Below are positions 27,136-37,300 of a stretch of DNA of 64,000 nt, piece after piece; positions within the stretch are counted from its first letter, which is position 1; each line of letters opens with the position of its first letter. The translations under genes and the position numbers were made by a program. Below the pieces are notes generated by a model. The model had not been told where the DNA came from. It was given only the letters and a program-made list of their open reading frames with translations, and ran no database searches. Where the stretch lies: contig NZ_NTFY01000001.1 of assembly GCF_002289565.1 (NCBI RefSeq), positions 1 through 64,000 on the forward strand, in the 5' to 3' direction. The stretch is from Rhodopirellula sp. SM50 (GTDB lineage Bacteria; Planctomycetota; Planctomycetia; Pirellulales; Pirellulaceae).

Positions 27136-28232
27136 TGAAGCACTGGCACCCGATGATGGGGATTGATTTTCATATCCCCTGGCCGCCGGGTTCGCCCGCG
27201 CCGGCCCCTTCGCCCGTCCCCTACCGCACGGGCATGGTGTTGATCGGCACCAGCATGATCGCCTCCTATGCGCCGACCCACCTGAGCATGGGCTATGGAA
27301 TGTCCATGCAACAGGGTACCGATATCGGTTTTTTGATCCCGCATATCGGTCCGCCAAGTGTGTTGATGGCCATTGAGATTCCGCTCAGTTCATCCAAGTC
27401 GTATTTCGGCGTGGCACGCTATCCCATCGAAGGCAAACCGATCTGTGTCGCGATGTCGCTGATGGTCAACATGAATTTGAACTGTGGCACGCCGATTCCC
27501 ACACCGACCGGGATGGTGCTGGCGTTGAACACGCACATGGTCGCAATGTCGCTGGCCGATATGATCTACGGCAGCGTGCACATGCTGCTCGATTTTGGAT
27601 TGCAGTCTCTGCTGCAGTGGGCCGGCGGCAGGGCCGGGGGAATGATCGCGGCAAGGTTTGAAATGCAGATCGCGTATCTGACGTACCGGTTCGGCCCCCA
27701 ATTGCTGTCCAAAGCCGCCGCCAAAGCGTTTCTACGATCGTCGGGGCGAAGCATCAAAGGGCGCGACATCAACCGTTTGGCTCGTGAATTCGCCGATTCA
27801 CACAACGCGCGGGTTCAAACCGGTCGCAACGCAGTGCCCAGCTTGACCAGTGAACTGGCCGGCAACATCACCGGTTGGTTCACCGGCGGACCGATGGGCG
27901 CCGACAACGCGACCATCGGCGGTCCCACGGTGGTCGACCAGGTGAACGTGGGCGGAACACCCGTCGGAGACATACCGACCTCGTTAGCCCAAGGCGCCGC
28001 CGATTACGTGAACCAGCCGAGCGTTCCCGAACATCCCTCCTCGCCGCCGGCGAGTTCATCGCCCGACGCCGGGCCACCGGCACCGGATGCCGGACCGCCG
28101 GCACCGGATGCTGGGCCACCGGCACCGGATGCTGGGCCGCCGGCGGACGCCGGCAGCGATGCGCCCAACGCGTCCTACCCGCCAGACGACGGCGGCGTCT
28201 GCGGACCTGACCCGCCGGGGGCGAACGAATGA
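27123..28232 (+). CDS. PAAR-like T6SS spike-tip protein with Pro-rich tail
   Basis: The 369-aa protein starts MHAVMKHWHPMMGIDFHIPW; AGGAG lies 7 bases before this ATG, which overlaps the DUF2169 gene. Residues 1-150 contain the hydrophobic, Gly/Met/Pro-rich stretches (GTSMIASYAPTHLSMGYG, GTPIPTPTGMVLALNTHMVAMS) of PAAR-like (DUF4150-type) tip proteins, and similar text occurs in the Rhs N-terminus at 34366. A helical region (about 165-260) follows. The tail holds four PDAGPPA repeats. No catalytic motif was seen, so it may be a tip or carrier or an effector of unknown activity. Confidence 0.7.
   Translation: MHAVMKHWHPMMGIDFHIPWPPGSPAPAPSPVPYRTGMVLIGTSMIASYAPTHLSMGYGMSMQQGTDIGFLIPHIGPPSVLMAIEIPLSSSKSYFGVARYPIEGKPICVAMSLMVNMNLNCGTPIPTPTGMVLALNTHMVAMSLADMIYGSVHMLLDFGLQSLLQWAGGRAGGMIAARFEMQIAYLTYRFGPQLLSKAAAKAFLRSSGRSIKGRDINRLAREFADSHNARVQTGRNAVPSLTSELAGNITGWFTGGPMGADNATIGGPTVVDQVNVGGTPVGDIPTSLAQGAADYVNQPSVPEHPSSPPASSSPDAGPPAPDAGPPAPDAGPPAPDAGPPADAGSDAPNASYPPDDGGVCGPDPPGANE
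28062..28145 (+). repeat. 21-bp tandem repeat encoding PDAGPPA
   Basis: Four in-frame 21-base units in the PAAR-like gene encode PDAGPPA. Third-position changes (GCC/GCT, CCA/CCG) distinguish the units. It gives a flexible Pro-rich tail and is a likely site of length variation. Confidence 0.8.
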
Positions 28233-29407
28233 ATCCAGGCCCATCGCAACCGGAGCAATCGACCGAAGAACTGCCCCTGGCCACGCAGGTGTCTGGCAGG
28301 GCGTCCAACGGTGATTTCATCCTTTCCGTGTTGGCCAAACGCACGTACCGAATGGTCGACAACCACTGGTGCGTCGATGAACAGCAGGAGCCGCTGTTCG
28401 GCGATCCTGTCGCCAATGCCGATCATCCCGCGTTGATGCAACGCGACACCGATCTTCATCCCCAGAAAGAAAAAACCGACGTCATCATCAAAGGCCATGC
28501 GTACGGGAACGGCCGAACCGCGTTCTTGGCCGGCGTCGCCGTTGGCGAGCATCGGATGATGATTCACGTCAGCGGCGATCGGATCGCGGATCGTTCACCG
28601 GCGGACCGTTTGCAGTTTTCTGCTCCCCTGCCGGTCGACAAGATTCCGCTCTGCTATTCACGCGCCTACGGCGGCGTCGACATGGTGTCGGAAAAGAAAT
28701 ACGGAAACCCCTTTCTGGAGCTCGCCGACCAGTATCGTGGTACCGAGATCGATCTGGATGCGGCCAGTCCGTTTCGCTATCCGCGTAACGGCGGCGGCAT
28801 GGGCTACCTGATGGAGTTTGATCCCGCGTCGTTCGAGCCCATTCCGCTACCCAATCTCGAAAACCCTTCGCAATTGCTGACGCCCGAAACGCTGCTCTAC
28901 GGCGACGTGGATCAGTGGCCCTTGATGCCCCTGCCGGCGGCGACCGACTGGCTCGATTACGGCGCGTTTCCCCGCAATGCCTTGATGGGTTTTGTCCCGT
29001 TGTTTGACCCGCAGATCACGACGGTGCTTGAAATCCAGGCGGGCTATGTGCCCGCTGAGATCTGGGACGAAGACTTTCACGGCAACCCGTCGACCTACAT
29101 CGCGGGCCTCAACGGTGCTTCGTTGCCGTTGCAACTGCCCCACCTGACCGGCGGCGAACCGGTGATGCTCCGCAACATGCATCCGCAGTTTGAACAATGG
29201 AGGTTTGACTTGCCCGCCGAGACGCCGACACTGCGAACCGATGGCAGGCAAGGAAAACTCAACGATACCCAGCCGGTCATGCACACCGTCGTGATCGATC
29301 CAGACACGCAACGAATGACGATCCTTTGGCGAGGCTCGGCAAAGGCACTGCGGCCGTATCTGCCGGATGAATTAGAACGCATGCCATTTGAGGTGATTTG
29401 GACCTGA
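28229..29407 (+). CDS. DUF2169 family T6SS adaptor (second copy)
   Basis: This 392-aa protein is a distant paralogue of the DUF2169 protein at 26101. It shares the VLAKRTYRMVDN strand, the KTDVIIKGHAYGNGRT segment and the family hallmark SRAYGGVDMV near residue 148-158, followed by YRYPRNGGGMGY-like text. Its ATG overlaps the PAAR-like stop by four bases, so the two are coupled and it may serve the same tip protein. The next gene overlaps in TGATG form. Confidence 0.86.
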   Translation: MNPGPSQPEQSTEELPLATQVSGRASNGDFILSVLAKRTYRMVDNHWCVDEQQEPLFGDPVANADHPALMQRDTDLHPQKEKTDVIIKGHAYGNGRTAFLAGVAVGEHRMMIHVSGDRIADRSPADRLQFSAPLPVDKIPLCYSRAYGGVDMVSEKKYGNPFLELADQYRGTEIDLDAASPFRYPRNGGGMGYLMEFDPASFEPIPLPNLENPSQLLTPETLLYGDVDQWPLMPLPAATDWLDYGAFPRNALMGFVPLFDPQITTVLEIQAGYVPAEIWDEDFHGNPSTYIAGLNGASLPLQLPHLTGGEPVMLRNMHPQFEQWRFDLPAETPTLRTDGRQGKLNDTQPVMHTVVIDPDTQRMTILWRGSAKALRPYLPDELERMPFEVIWT

Positions 29408-30426
29408 TGCGGATGATCGTTCGCGTAACATCGGACATGCACCACGGTCGGCGGTTCTGGCTGCGACCGGGACAGAAAGTCGATGTGGGCAGTGCCGAGT
29501 CTGCCGAAAAGGTCTTTCCACGATCCGGGCTGTTGCCCAATCACTTCCGTCTGGAATGTGGGTTTAGCGACTGTACGTTGACCGCGCTCGGTGGACTGAC
29601 GCTCTGCAATGGCGTGCCGGTGGGTCAGGCCAGCCTCGCCAACGGCGATCGGATCGAAGCCGGTCAAATGCAGTTTGAGATCGAGATTCATGGTGCGAAA
29701 TCAACATCGGAGTCTGCCGATCCGGTGCAACAGGGTTCTGCAAGTCCGACCACGGGCCCGGGAATGAGGCAGCCCGACGACGACGGCGTGTGGCACATCG
29801 TGCGGGCGAGTGACCAGGCGACGCTGCTGCAGGCGACGCCGACCGGCGACAACGATCCGCTGACTCGTTTTCGATCGATGATCGCGGCGACCGATCCCGC
29901 TGCCTCAATCAGAGTGTTTCAATCAATGCCGCCGGGTGCAATGCTGCCGAAGGACCCAGTGATGACGCAGGACCCATTGATGACGCAGGACGCAGCACAC
30001 GCGGATGCTGCGGCAACGAGGATTTTTGTCGCGCAACATCTCCGCGGAGAAGACCGGCAGCGGTTGTCTGTGTCCTTGCATCAAATCCTGGATCCACTGG
30101 AGCACTTGCCCCCGGATCGCCAACAGGGCATCGTCGGCTGGGTCACACGGTGCGACGACGACGCGATTGCGCGTGTTCTGGGTTTGGCCGCGCAAGGCCG
30201 TGGCGCCGCGCTGGAACGGCCGCACCCGGAGTGGATGTTGTGCAGCGCTGATCCGGTCGAGATGTCACAGTTGCTTGCCGATTGCAGTGCTTCGTTTCTC
30301 GACAATTTGGTGGACGGATTTGATCTCGTTTGGGTCCAGTGCGGGGATCCGCCACAGTACTTCGTTCTCGTCAAAACGGACTTTTCTGGTTTTTTCCATT
30401 TCGAGCCGCAACAATCTCGCCGATGA
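29407..30426 (+). CDS. FHA-like domain T6SS-associated protein
   Basis: The 339-aa protein begins with a degenerate FHA fold (about 1-95: RRFWLRPGQKVDVGSAES, LPNHFRLEC, LCNGVPVGQASLANGDRI), which lacks the Ser-x-x-His motif usually needed for phosphothreonine binding. A disordered linker follows, containing a short MTQDP repeat, then a helical C-terminal domain with PHPEWMLCSADPVEMSQLL. The C-terminal domain looks related to the end of the FHA protein at 42148. The start ATG overlaps the DUF2169 stop (TGATG). A cargo-adaptor role is possible. The stop is 2 bases before the hcp2 box. Confidence 0.65.
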   Translation: MRMIVRVTSDMHHGRRFWLRPGQKVDVGSAESAEKVFPRSGLLPNHFRLECGFSDCTLTALGGLTLCNGVPVGQASLANGDRIEAGQMQFEIEIHGAKSTSESADPVQQGSASPTTGPGMRQPDDDGVWHIVRASDQATLLQATPTGDNDPLTRFRSMIAATDPAASIRVFQSMPPGAMLPKDPVMTQDPLMTQDAAHADAAATRIFVAQHLRGEDRQRLSVSLHQILDPLEHLPPDRQQGIVGWVTRCDDDAIARVLGLAAQGRGAALERPHPEWMLCSADPVEMSQLLADCSASFLDNLVDGFDLVWVQCGDPPQYFVLVKTDFSGFFHFEPQQSRR

Positions 30427-30428
30427 CC

Positions 30429-30466
30429 CGAGAACGGTAGTGTGCATCGCGGCGAAACAGCTCGCC
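30429..30466 (+). promoter_or_regulatory. Conserved box plus hairpin upstream of hcp2
   Basis: This is the second copy of the 27-base block described at 22763, identical over 30429-30455. The stem GGCGA (30451-30455) pairs with TCGCC (30462-30466) around the loop AACAGC, 48 bases before the hcp2 ATG. It starts two bases after the stop of the upstream gene, so a promoter here would separate the hcp2 unit from the preceding adaptor genes. Confidence 0.65.
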
Positions 30467-30514
30467 CAGCAATGAATCACTACTTTTTGCGTTTCCCCAC
30501 TCAAGGAACACACG

Positions 30515-30997
30515 ATGGCTGCTTACATTAAATTTGATGGCGTCGACGGCGAATGTAAAGACAAAGATCACAAGGGATGGAGCGATTTGCTGTCGTTCAG
30601 CCAGGCAGTTCATCAACCCGGCGGCTCGGCCACCGGTTCGACGCGACGCCGCGGCGACGTGATCCTGGAAGACATCTCGTGTGCCAAGGAATTGGACAAA
30701 TCGAGTCCGAAGATCGCCGAATCGGTCTGCAAGGGCAAGGTCTATCCCAAGGTGGAAATCGACGTGACCGCGTCGTACACCGATGCAGGACGCGTGACGT
30801 ATTACCGTTACGAACTGACCAACGTGCTGGTGACCAGTTACAGCATCGGCGGGGCGGGGCAGAGCGAATCGGTGCCGACCGAAGACTTCTCGTTGAACTT
30901 CGAAGAAATCAAGGTGACCTACACCGAAAACGATTCCAAGGGTAAGAAGAAGGGCAACGTCGAGTACTCCTGGAAGGTCGAAGAAGGCGAAAGCTGA
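30515..30997 (+). CDS. hcp: T6SS tube protein Hcp (copy 2)
   Basis: The 160-aa protein is almost identical to Hcp1, with Ser for Ala, Leu for Met and Ala for Thr around residues 37-51. The two DNA copies differ at many synonymous positions, so the duplication is not recent and the protein is under strong constraint. CAAGGAAC precedes the ATG by about 6 bases. It pairs with vgrG2 155 bases downstream. Both Hcp proteins could mix in one tube. Confidence 0.96.
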   Translation: MAAYIKFDGVDGECKDKDHKGWSDLLSFSQAVHQPGGSATGSTRRRGDVILEDISCAKELDKSSPKIAESVCKGKVYPKVEIDVTASYTDAGRVTYYRYELTNVLVTSYSIGGAGQSESVPTEDFSLNFEEIKVTYTENDSKGKKKGNVEYSWKVEEGES

Positions 30998-31152
30998 TCG
31001 ATCGCCCCGACGTCTCGATTGCGACGGTCCGTTCGCCGCTGCGGTGAACGGGCCCGTTTGCGTTGGGCTCCGCCCGGGAACAAGGCGGGTAACGGCGGCT
31101 CATGGTCACTTCGGCGATGATTCCTGATCTCACACCTCACCTCGATTGAGCC

Positions 31153-33171
31153 ATGGCACTTCAACAGCAAAACCGCCTTCTGAATCTGACCACGGTTCTC
31201 GGTGACGATGTGCTTTTGCTCACGTCCTTCACCGGCAATGAAGAGTTGGGTCGGCTGTTTCACTACCAGTTGGAGATGATCAGCGACGATCCCGGCATCA
31301 AGCCGCAAGACATCGTCGGCACGCCGATCGGTTGGAGCATCGAACTGGCTGACAATTCCAGACGCCACTGGCATGGCTTCGTCAAAAGTCTCTCGCGGGG
31401 CGACGTCGATGGGCAGGACCGTCGCAACTACCGCGTCGAAGTCGTGCCGTGGCTCTGGTTTTTGACTCAAACCAGCGATTGCAAGATTTTTCAAGACACC
31501 AACGTCCCCGATATCATCGACGAGGTGCTCGGCGAGTACGGCTTTGCCGACTACAACCCCGACTTTCAGCTCGAACACAAAGAGTGGGAGTACTGCGTCC
31601 AATACCGCGAAACCGATTTCAATTTCTTGTCGCGGCTGATGGAACAGGAAGGCATCTTCTACTACTTCAAGCACTCCGAGGGTGCTCACCAGATGGTGAT
31701 CACCGATCATAAAGACGGCTACTTCACCCTACCAGAAGCCAACGTCGATTTCCCCGATGACATCGGCACCCGCGCGATCGACGACCATCTGACCAGTTGG
31801 GAACGCAAGTACCAATTCGTCCCGGGGAAATGGGCTCAACGGGACTATAACTTCAAAACACCGACCGACACGTTGGGGACCGACACGGGGACCGTCGTCG
31901 ACCTGCCCGAAGTCAGTAACTACGAGATGTACGACTACCCCGGCGAATACCCCGACAAGGGCGTCGGCGGCGGCGAAACCCGGCTGCGAATCGAGGCCGA
32001 AGAAACACGTCACGACATCGTTTCGGCGACCAGCCTGTGCAAAACGTTTCAGGCCGGCGGGCGTTTCACCGTCGATCAACATCGCGACAGCGATGAACAA
32101 GGCGCCGAAGTGGTCATCACTGCGATCCAACACGCCGGCAGCGAACCGATGGGCTATGAAACCGGCGGCGGTGGCGAGGGGGGCATGTATCGCAACTCGA
32201 TCACGTGTTTGCCCGCATCACGCGTCTTTCGGACGTCACGCAGCACCGCCAAACCGATCATCAGCGGCGTGCAAACGGCAATCGTCACCGGTCCGGCCGG
32301 CGAAGAGATCTATCCGGATGAATTCGGCCGCGTGAAATGCCAGTTTCACTGGGACCGCTATGGCCAGAACGACGACAAAAGCAGCTGCTGGATCCGGGTC
32401 TCCCAACTGCACGCGGGCATCGGTTTTGGCGCGATCAGTCTTCCGAGAATTGGTGAAGAGGTCGTCGTCAGTTTCTTGGAAGGGGATCCAGACCGCCCGC
32501 TGATCACCGGCCGAGTGTACCACGCTCAAAACATGCCGCCCTACGGTTTGCCGGACGCAAAGAACATCAGCGGCGTCAAAACCAATAGCACCAAGGGAGG
32601 TGGCGGTTACAACGAATTGAAAATGGACGACACCAAGGACAAGGAACTTGTGACGTTTCACGCCCAAAAGGATTTGGATTCAACCGTCGAGCACAACGAG
32701 ACGCGACTGGTCCGGACGGGGACACAGGCGGTGACGGTCAAGGGCGACACTTCGCTGAATGTTCAAAAGGGACAGCGGATCGTGAAAGTCGAGGACAACA
32801 CATACGACCTGGCAGCGAAGAAGGCTGTCAAGATCTTTGCCGAAACCGAAGGGGTGATGATCACCGGCGACGGCAAAGGAGTCAACATTACCGGCACGAG
32901 CAAGGGTGTCGCAATCACCGGCAAGCCAAATTTTGACATGTTCGGGAGCGCTTCGGCCTCACTCAAAAGCCCGAAAATCGAAGTCGGGGATCAGGTCATC
33001 AAAGTCAACGGGACCGAAATCTCCGTTGTCGGAAAAATGAGCATCACTCTGAGCGTCGGCTCCAATGGAATCAAGATCGACAACTCAGGTGTGGTTATCA
33101 ACGGAACGATGATCAAGTCCGTGGCAATGGGGACGCACGATATCAAGGGTGCGCTGGTCAAAATCAATTGA
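31153..33171 (+). CDS. vgrG: T6SS spike protein VgrG (copy 2)
   Basis: This 672-aa VgrG matches copy 1 through the gp27-like and OB-fold core (about residues 1-487) but has a different C-terminal needle: TFHAQKDLDSTVEHNETRLV, then VKGDTSLNVQKGQRIVKV and a series of ITGxxKGV-type repeats. The TFHAQKDL region is the common VgrG gp5 transition that copy 1 lacks. The different tip suggests a different cargo, plausibly the Rhs effector encoded two genes downstream. No toxin domain is fused to it. Confidence 0.96.
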   Translation: MALQQQNRLLNLTTVLGDDVLLLTSFTGNEELGRLFHYQLEMISDDPGIKPQDIVGTPIGWSIELADNSRRHWHGFVKSLSRGDVDGQDRRNYRVEVVPWLWFLTQTSDCKIFQDTNVPDIIDEVLGEYGFADYNPDFQLEHKEWEYCVQYRETDFNFLSRLMEQEGIFYYFKHSEGAHQMVITDHKDGYFTLPEANVDFPDDIGTRAIDDHLTSWERKYQFVPGKWAQRDYNFKTPTDTLGTDTGTVVDLPEVSNYEMYDYPGEYPDKGVGGGETRLRIEAEETRHDIVSATSLCKTFQAGGRFTVDQHRDSDEQGAEVVITAIQHAGSEPMGYETGGGGEGGMYRNSITCLPASRVFRTSRSTAKPIISGVQTAIVTGPAGEEIYPDEFGRVKCQFHWDRYGQNDDKSSCWIRVSQLHAGIGFGAISLPRIGEEVVVSFLEGDPDRPLITGRVYHAQNMPPYGLPDAKNISGVKTNSTKGGGGYNELKMDDTKDKELVTFHAQKDLDSTVEHNETRLVRTGTQAVTVKGDTSLNVQKGQRIVKVEDNTYDLAAKKAVKIFAETEGVMITGDGKGVNITGTSKGVAITGKPNFDMFGSASASLKSPKIEVGDQVIKVNGTEISVVGKMSITLSVGSNGIKIDNSGVVINGTMIKSVAMGTHDIKGALVKIN

Positions 33172-33181
33172 GAAATTCCCC

Positions 33182-34369
33182 ATGTTATTGCAGGATTACT
33201 TCGCCGATCAGCTCCACCAGCTTCGCACGTTCTTTGATGAACCCGATTGCGGTGCGAAGTTGCTTGCTGTCGATGAACAGTTGATTTCAATTGTCGAAAA
33301 GACGTTGATCAAGCTCGATGGACTTGATGACAATCCACACGTCTTGCACCCCACCACCACGGCCTTTGATGACGTCACCAGTTACGCCATTGCCGTACTG
33401 AATGAGCTGTTCAGCGACAACGAAGAGCAGCGAGAGGCGCTGTCGAAGGTTGGCGTCGAGATTCCGGTACCTGGCGAGGGTGATCCCATCACTCGACTGG
33501 CCGATTATGTCCAGAGATTCTCGGACTCGTGGCCGCCCTCGGAGGGCCATTACATCGTCATCTTGCATCCCGAATCAGTGGCAGTGCCGGAGCAGTTCTT
33601 GGATTTGGCTGCGGCACTCGCGGGAAAAACCACGCCACCGATCGTCAAATGGATTTTTTTCGTCGACAGTGATGTGGTGCCGGATGATTTTCCAGATGAT
33701 CATCCCATATTGCACCTTCAACGCTGGGAAGCAAGCAGCCAGGAGGTCCAACAGGAAGTCGTTGATCAACTCGAGAGCGACGAGCTTCCGCCACCGGACC
33801 GATTACGTTTGACTTCCATGGCGGCCGGGTTCGCCGCCGGCGAAGGTGATATGGAATCGACGCAACTGCTTCACCAAGAGACGATTCGATTGTCCCGCGA
33901 GCAGGGTGATGTCCCCAGCGAAGCAACCGCCCACTATCACTTGGGCAACGCCTTGCTGGCTGAACAACAATTTGATCTCGCCGAAGGACATTTGAGCCAG
34001 TCCGCAGTGTTGGCGGTCGACTGTGAAATGCATTCTTTGGTCGGGATGGCGATGACGCACCTGGGCGTTTGCTTGCACGCGTTGGAGCGAGATGACGAAG
34101 CTGTCGCAGCCTTCGACGCAGCAGCAGCGACCTTTGACGGATTGGGCGACTTACCCGCTCATGCAAGAGTCTATGACGTTCGCGCGCTGCATGCACTGTC
34201 CAAGGGTGACAAAGAGCAGGCGAAGATCCATTGGAGTCATGCTCTTTCTATCTTCGAGTCGATCGAGCCCGGCCCCCTTGATCCGGTACGGGATGCCGGG
34301 ATCGAGGAATTCCAGGAGAAACTGAGACAGCATTGCGGCGGCCCTGATGTCGAGGGGGCCGGCCCATGA
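33182..34369 (+). CDS. TPR protein, probable Rhs effector adaptor
   Basis: The 395-aa protein starts at MLLQDYFADQLHQLRTFFDE; the in-frame GTG 33 bases upstream lies inside vgrG2 and is less likely. Residues about 1-190 form an unrecognised alpha/beta region. Residues about 215-370 are tetratricopeptide-type helical repeats (AHYHLGNALLAEQQFDLAEG, MAMTHLGVCLHALERDDEAV, ARVYDVRALHALSKGDKEQA). It starts 10 bases after vgrG2 and its stop overlaps the rhs ATG (ATGA). The position suggests it is a chaperone or adaptor that mounts the Rhs protein on VgrG2. Confidence 0.75.
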   Translation: MLLQDYFADQLHQLRTFFDEPDCGAKLLAVDEQLISIVEKTLIKLDGLDDNPHVLHPTTTAFDDVTSYAIAVLNELFSDNEEQREALSKVGVEIPVPGEGDPITRLADYVQRFSDSWPPSEGHYIVILHPESVAVPEQFLDLAAALAGKTTPPIVKWIFFVDSDVVPDDFPDDHPILHLQRWEASSQEVQQEVVDQLESDELPPPDRLRLTSMAAGFAAGEGDMESTQLLHQETIRLSREQGDVPSEATAHYHLGNALLAEQQFDLAEGHLSQSAVLAVDCEMHSLVGMAMTHLGVCLHALERDDEAVAAFDAAAATFDGLGDLPAHARVYDVRALHALSKGDKEQAKIHWSHALSIFESIEPGPLDPVRDAGIEEFQEKLRQHCGGPDVEGAGP

Positions 34370-37300
34370 CGATCTTTGGAACCGTCGCCAAAAAAGCCGG
34401 AGACGCGACGAGTCGACACGCAGACAAGTTGGCCAAGGGCTCCGACGCAACACGTGTTGCGACCCAAAACGCCGCTGGCTTGAAAAGCGGTAATGACGAG
34501 CGGAAAAAGAACGGTCTGCAACCGTTGCCTGCCACAAACGTTTGGACCCAGTCTTGGAGCCGACTGGGTGATCACGTGACGGGGGACGATCCGATTCCCA
34601 TGACGACCCCGATCGGCGCGCTCGGCTCGATCATGGATCAAGGTACTGACGCCTTCAGCAGCACGTCGATGGATAGCTATTCCGTGGCGGTCGGACAGCA
34701 GTGGGATAACATCACCAACGACTTCAGCAAAATCTTCACCGCGCCTCCAGAAGGCACGTCGACGGGGATGGCCGCCCTCGGAACGGTCGGCAATATTTTC
34801 AGCTTGTTCACCAGCATCGAACAGATGGTTACGATGTGGGTCGGCATGATTCCGTTCCCCGCGTTCCCGGCGCTTCGGATCTTCGACATTGCGACCGCGA
34901 TCCCGCCACGGACCGGACCGATCCTGCCGGTGCCTTTTCTGTCCGGCGCCAACACCGTTCTGATCAACATGATGCCGGCCGGTCGTTGCGGCGACATGGG
35001 AATCTCCGTCGGAATCGCTCCGCCGTGGGTCACCGTCTTTGAGGTCTTTTTCGGCAGCTGCAATGTCTGGATCGAAGGATGCAGAGCCGGCCGTTTGCTG
35101 GTCGACTTCACCGACCACATGAAGGCCGGCTGGGGGCCGTGTATCACAGGCAGCCCCAACGTCTTAGTCGGCGGATTTCCATTACCATCGCTATTGGGCA
35201 TGGCAATGGGCGCCGCCTTTAAGAAGGCTTTTGAGAAAGCTGGGAAACTGGCTAAGCGGCTTGCCGGCGCCGCCGACGATGCCGGCAAAGCCGCTGACAA
35301 CGTCGCCACGAAAGTCGACAATCTGGCGGACAACATCGACGACGCCGCCAAAAAAGCCGACGACGTCGCGCCGGCAGCCAAAGCATCCGACGATGCCGCG
35401 ACCAAGAGCTGCAAAGACGGCTGCCCCGTCAAGACGATTACCGGTGAATGCGTTGATAAGTTCAATGACGGTTTTCTTGCGCCACAACAGGATTCCGAAT
35501 TCCAGTGGACGCGTTATTACAACAGTTCACACCACCGCAACGAAGCGCCGGTCGGGAACGGGTTTCGACATTCGCTTCAATGTGAGCTTTTTAAGCGAGG
35601 TCGACGTTGGATCTACATCGACCAGCAAGGCGACGAACACGAGTTTCTGATCCGCGAACCGACGACGCGACGCGTTTACAGTCATGGCTACGTGATGCGG
35701 CGCGTCGACTCGCAGATCGTTGAAGTCATAAAGAATGGCGAAGCGACGCGACAGTTTCATCTGCCGGTCGGCGCCCGAGCGGGGCGTCTGATGGCGCTGG
35801 TCGCTTCGTCGCGGAAACTGTCGATCCAGTATGACACGTTCAATCGCATCGGTCGCTGCACCATTGATTCGACGACCACGCGTTTCAAATACGATTCGGG
35901 CGGACGTTTGATCGAGGTCCAGCAAAGCAGCGGCGACGATGACATCGGTACCATCGCGTCATACGCTTACGACGACGCGGGCAATCTGACGGCCGCCATC
36001 GACCATCGGGGCGGAAAGTGGCGGTATACCTATCACAACGACAATCGGATCAATGCGATCGTCGATCCGATCGGTTATGGGTTTTACCATACCTACGATC
36101 CCTGGGGACGTGTCACTCACACCTATGGCGACGATGGCCTTTATGACCTGACATTGGAATATTTCCCGACCGAGCGAAAAACCGTCGTTCGCTTTGCCGA
36201 TGGGGTTGTCAAGAGCTACCACTACGACAACGCTCGCCGAATTTCCTACATCATCGACGGATGTGACGGCGTGACGACGTATGCACGCGATGGCAAGGGG
36301 CGGGTCACCGCGGAAATCAGCCCCGCGGGCGAATTGTCAGAACATCTTTACGACGACACCGACGCACTCTACGCGATCAAAGATCCACTGGGGTACTTGC
36401 ACGATCCAGACGATCCGCCAAACCAACGTCGCAATCCTTTGGCGTACGAATTGCCCTCCCAGACAAGCGTTTGGCAATGGGGGAAACTCTGGACCGAAAT
36501 TGTGACGGACGATATCAACGTCGATGACGCAATCCTGGACCAGTGGGACGCCACGACACGAAATGCAGTGGCACGCGTTTTTAATCGTGAACGCGCAACC
36601 GAAGGCCTCGGCCGTTGCATTTCCGAACGTTCGACTGCTCCCCCGGCGACGGGGTTGGGGTTGACGGAAATCCCAGAATCGGTTGATCGTCCGAGCCATG
36701 AAGTGGAAACGGACGCCGCCGGAAATCTGATCGCGGTCCGAGACGCCGACGGTCGTTCCCAGTCGTTCAGCCGTTCTCGATGGCGTTCGCGGGGCAGTGA
36801 CACCCGAGGCGACGGGGGTGTCACCCGGTACGAACACAATCTTCGTGAGTATGTCGGCAAAATCGTTGATCCGCGCGGCTCTGTCCATCAATACTCGCGT
36901 GACGGTTTGGATCGGATCACGGAAATTCGTCAAGACGACGAAGTACTCGCGCGATACGTTTACGACGCCTGTGGCAAGGTCAACGCGAAGCTGAACAGTA
37001 GCGGCGGAATTGTCTTCCACTGGGAACGCGGTGCCGGAGGCGCTGGGATTCGCCGGCATCTCGCAAACGATTTTGTCGAAGAATTTCAAAACGACGCCAA
37101 GGGGCGAATCACGGCGGCAAACAGCCCTGCCGCGGATTGTGCGTTCACCTATGGGCCGGATGGTCTACGACCGACGTCCGATCTACGCGACGACGTGGGG
37201 GTGGTCCATGGCAAAGATGAACTGGGCAACAAAACAACGACCTACCTTGGGAGCCTGGCCATCAGCTATCAGACGGACGGGCGGTCGACAAGACTGACCG

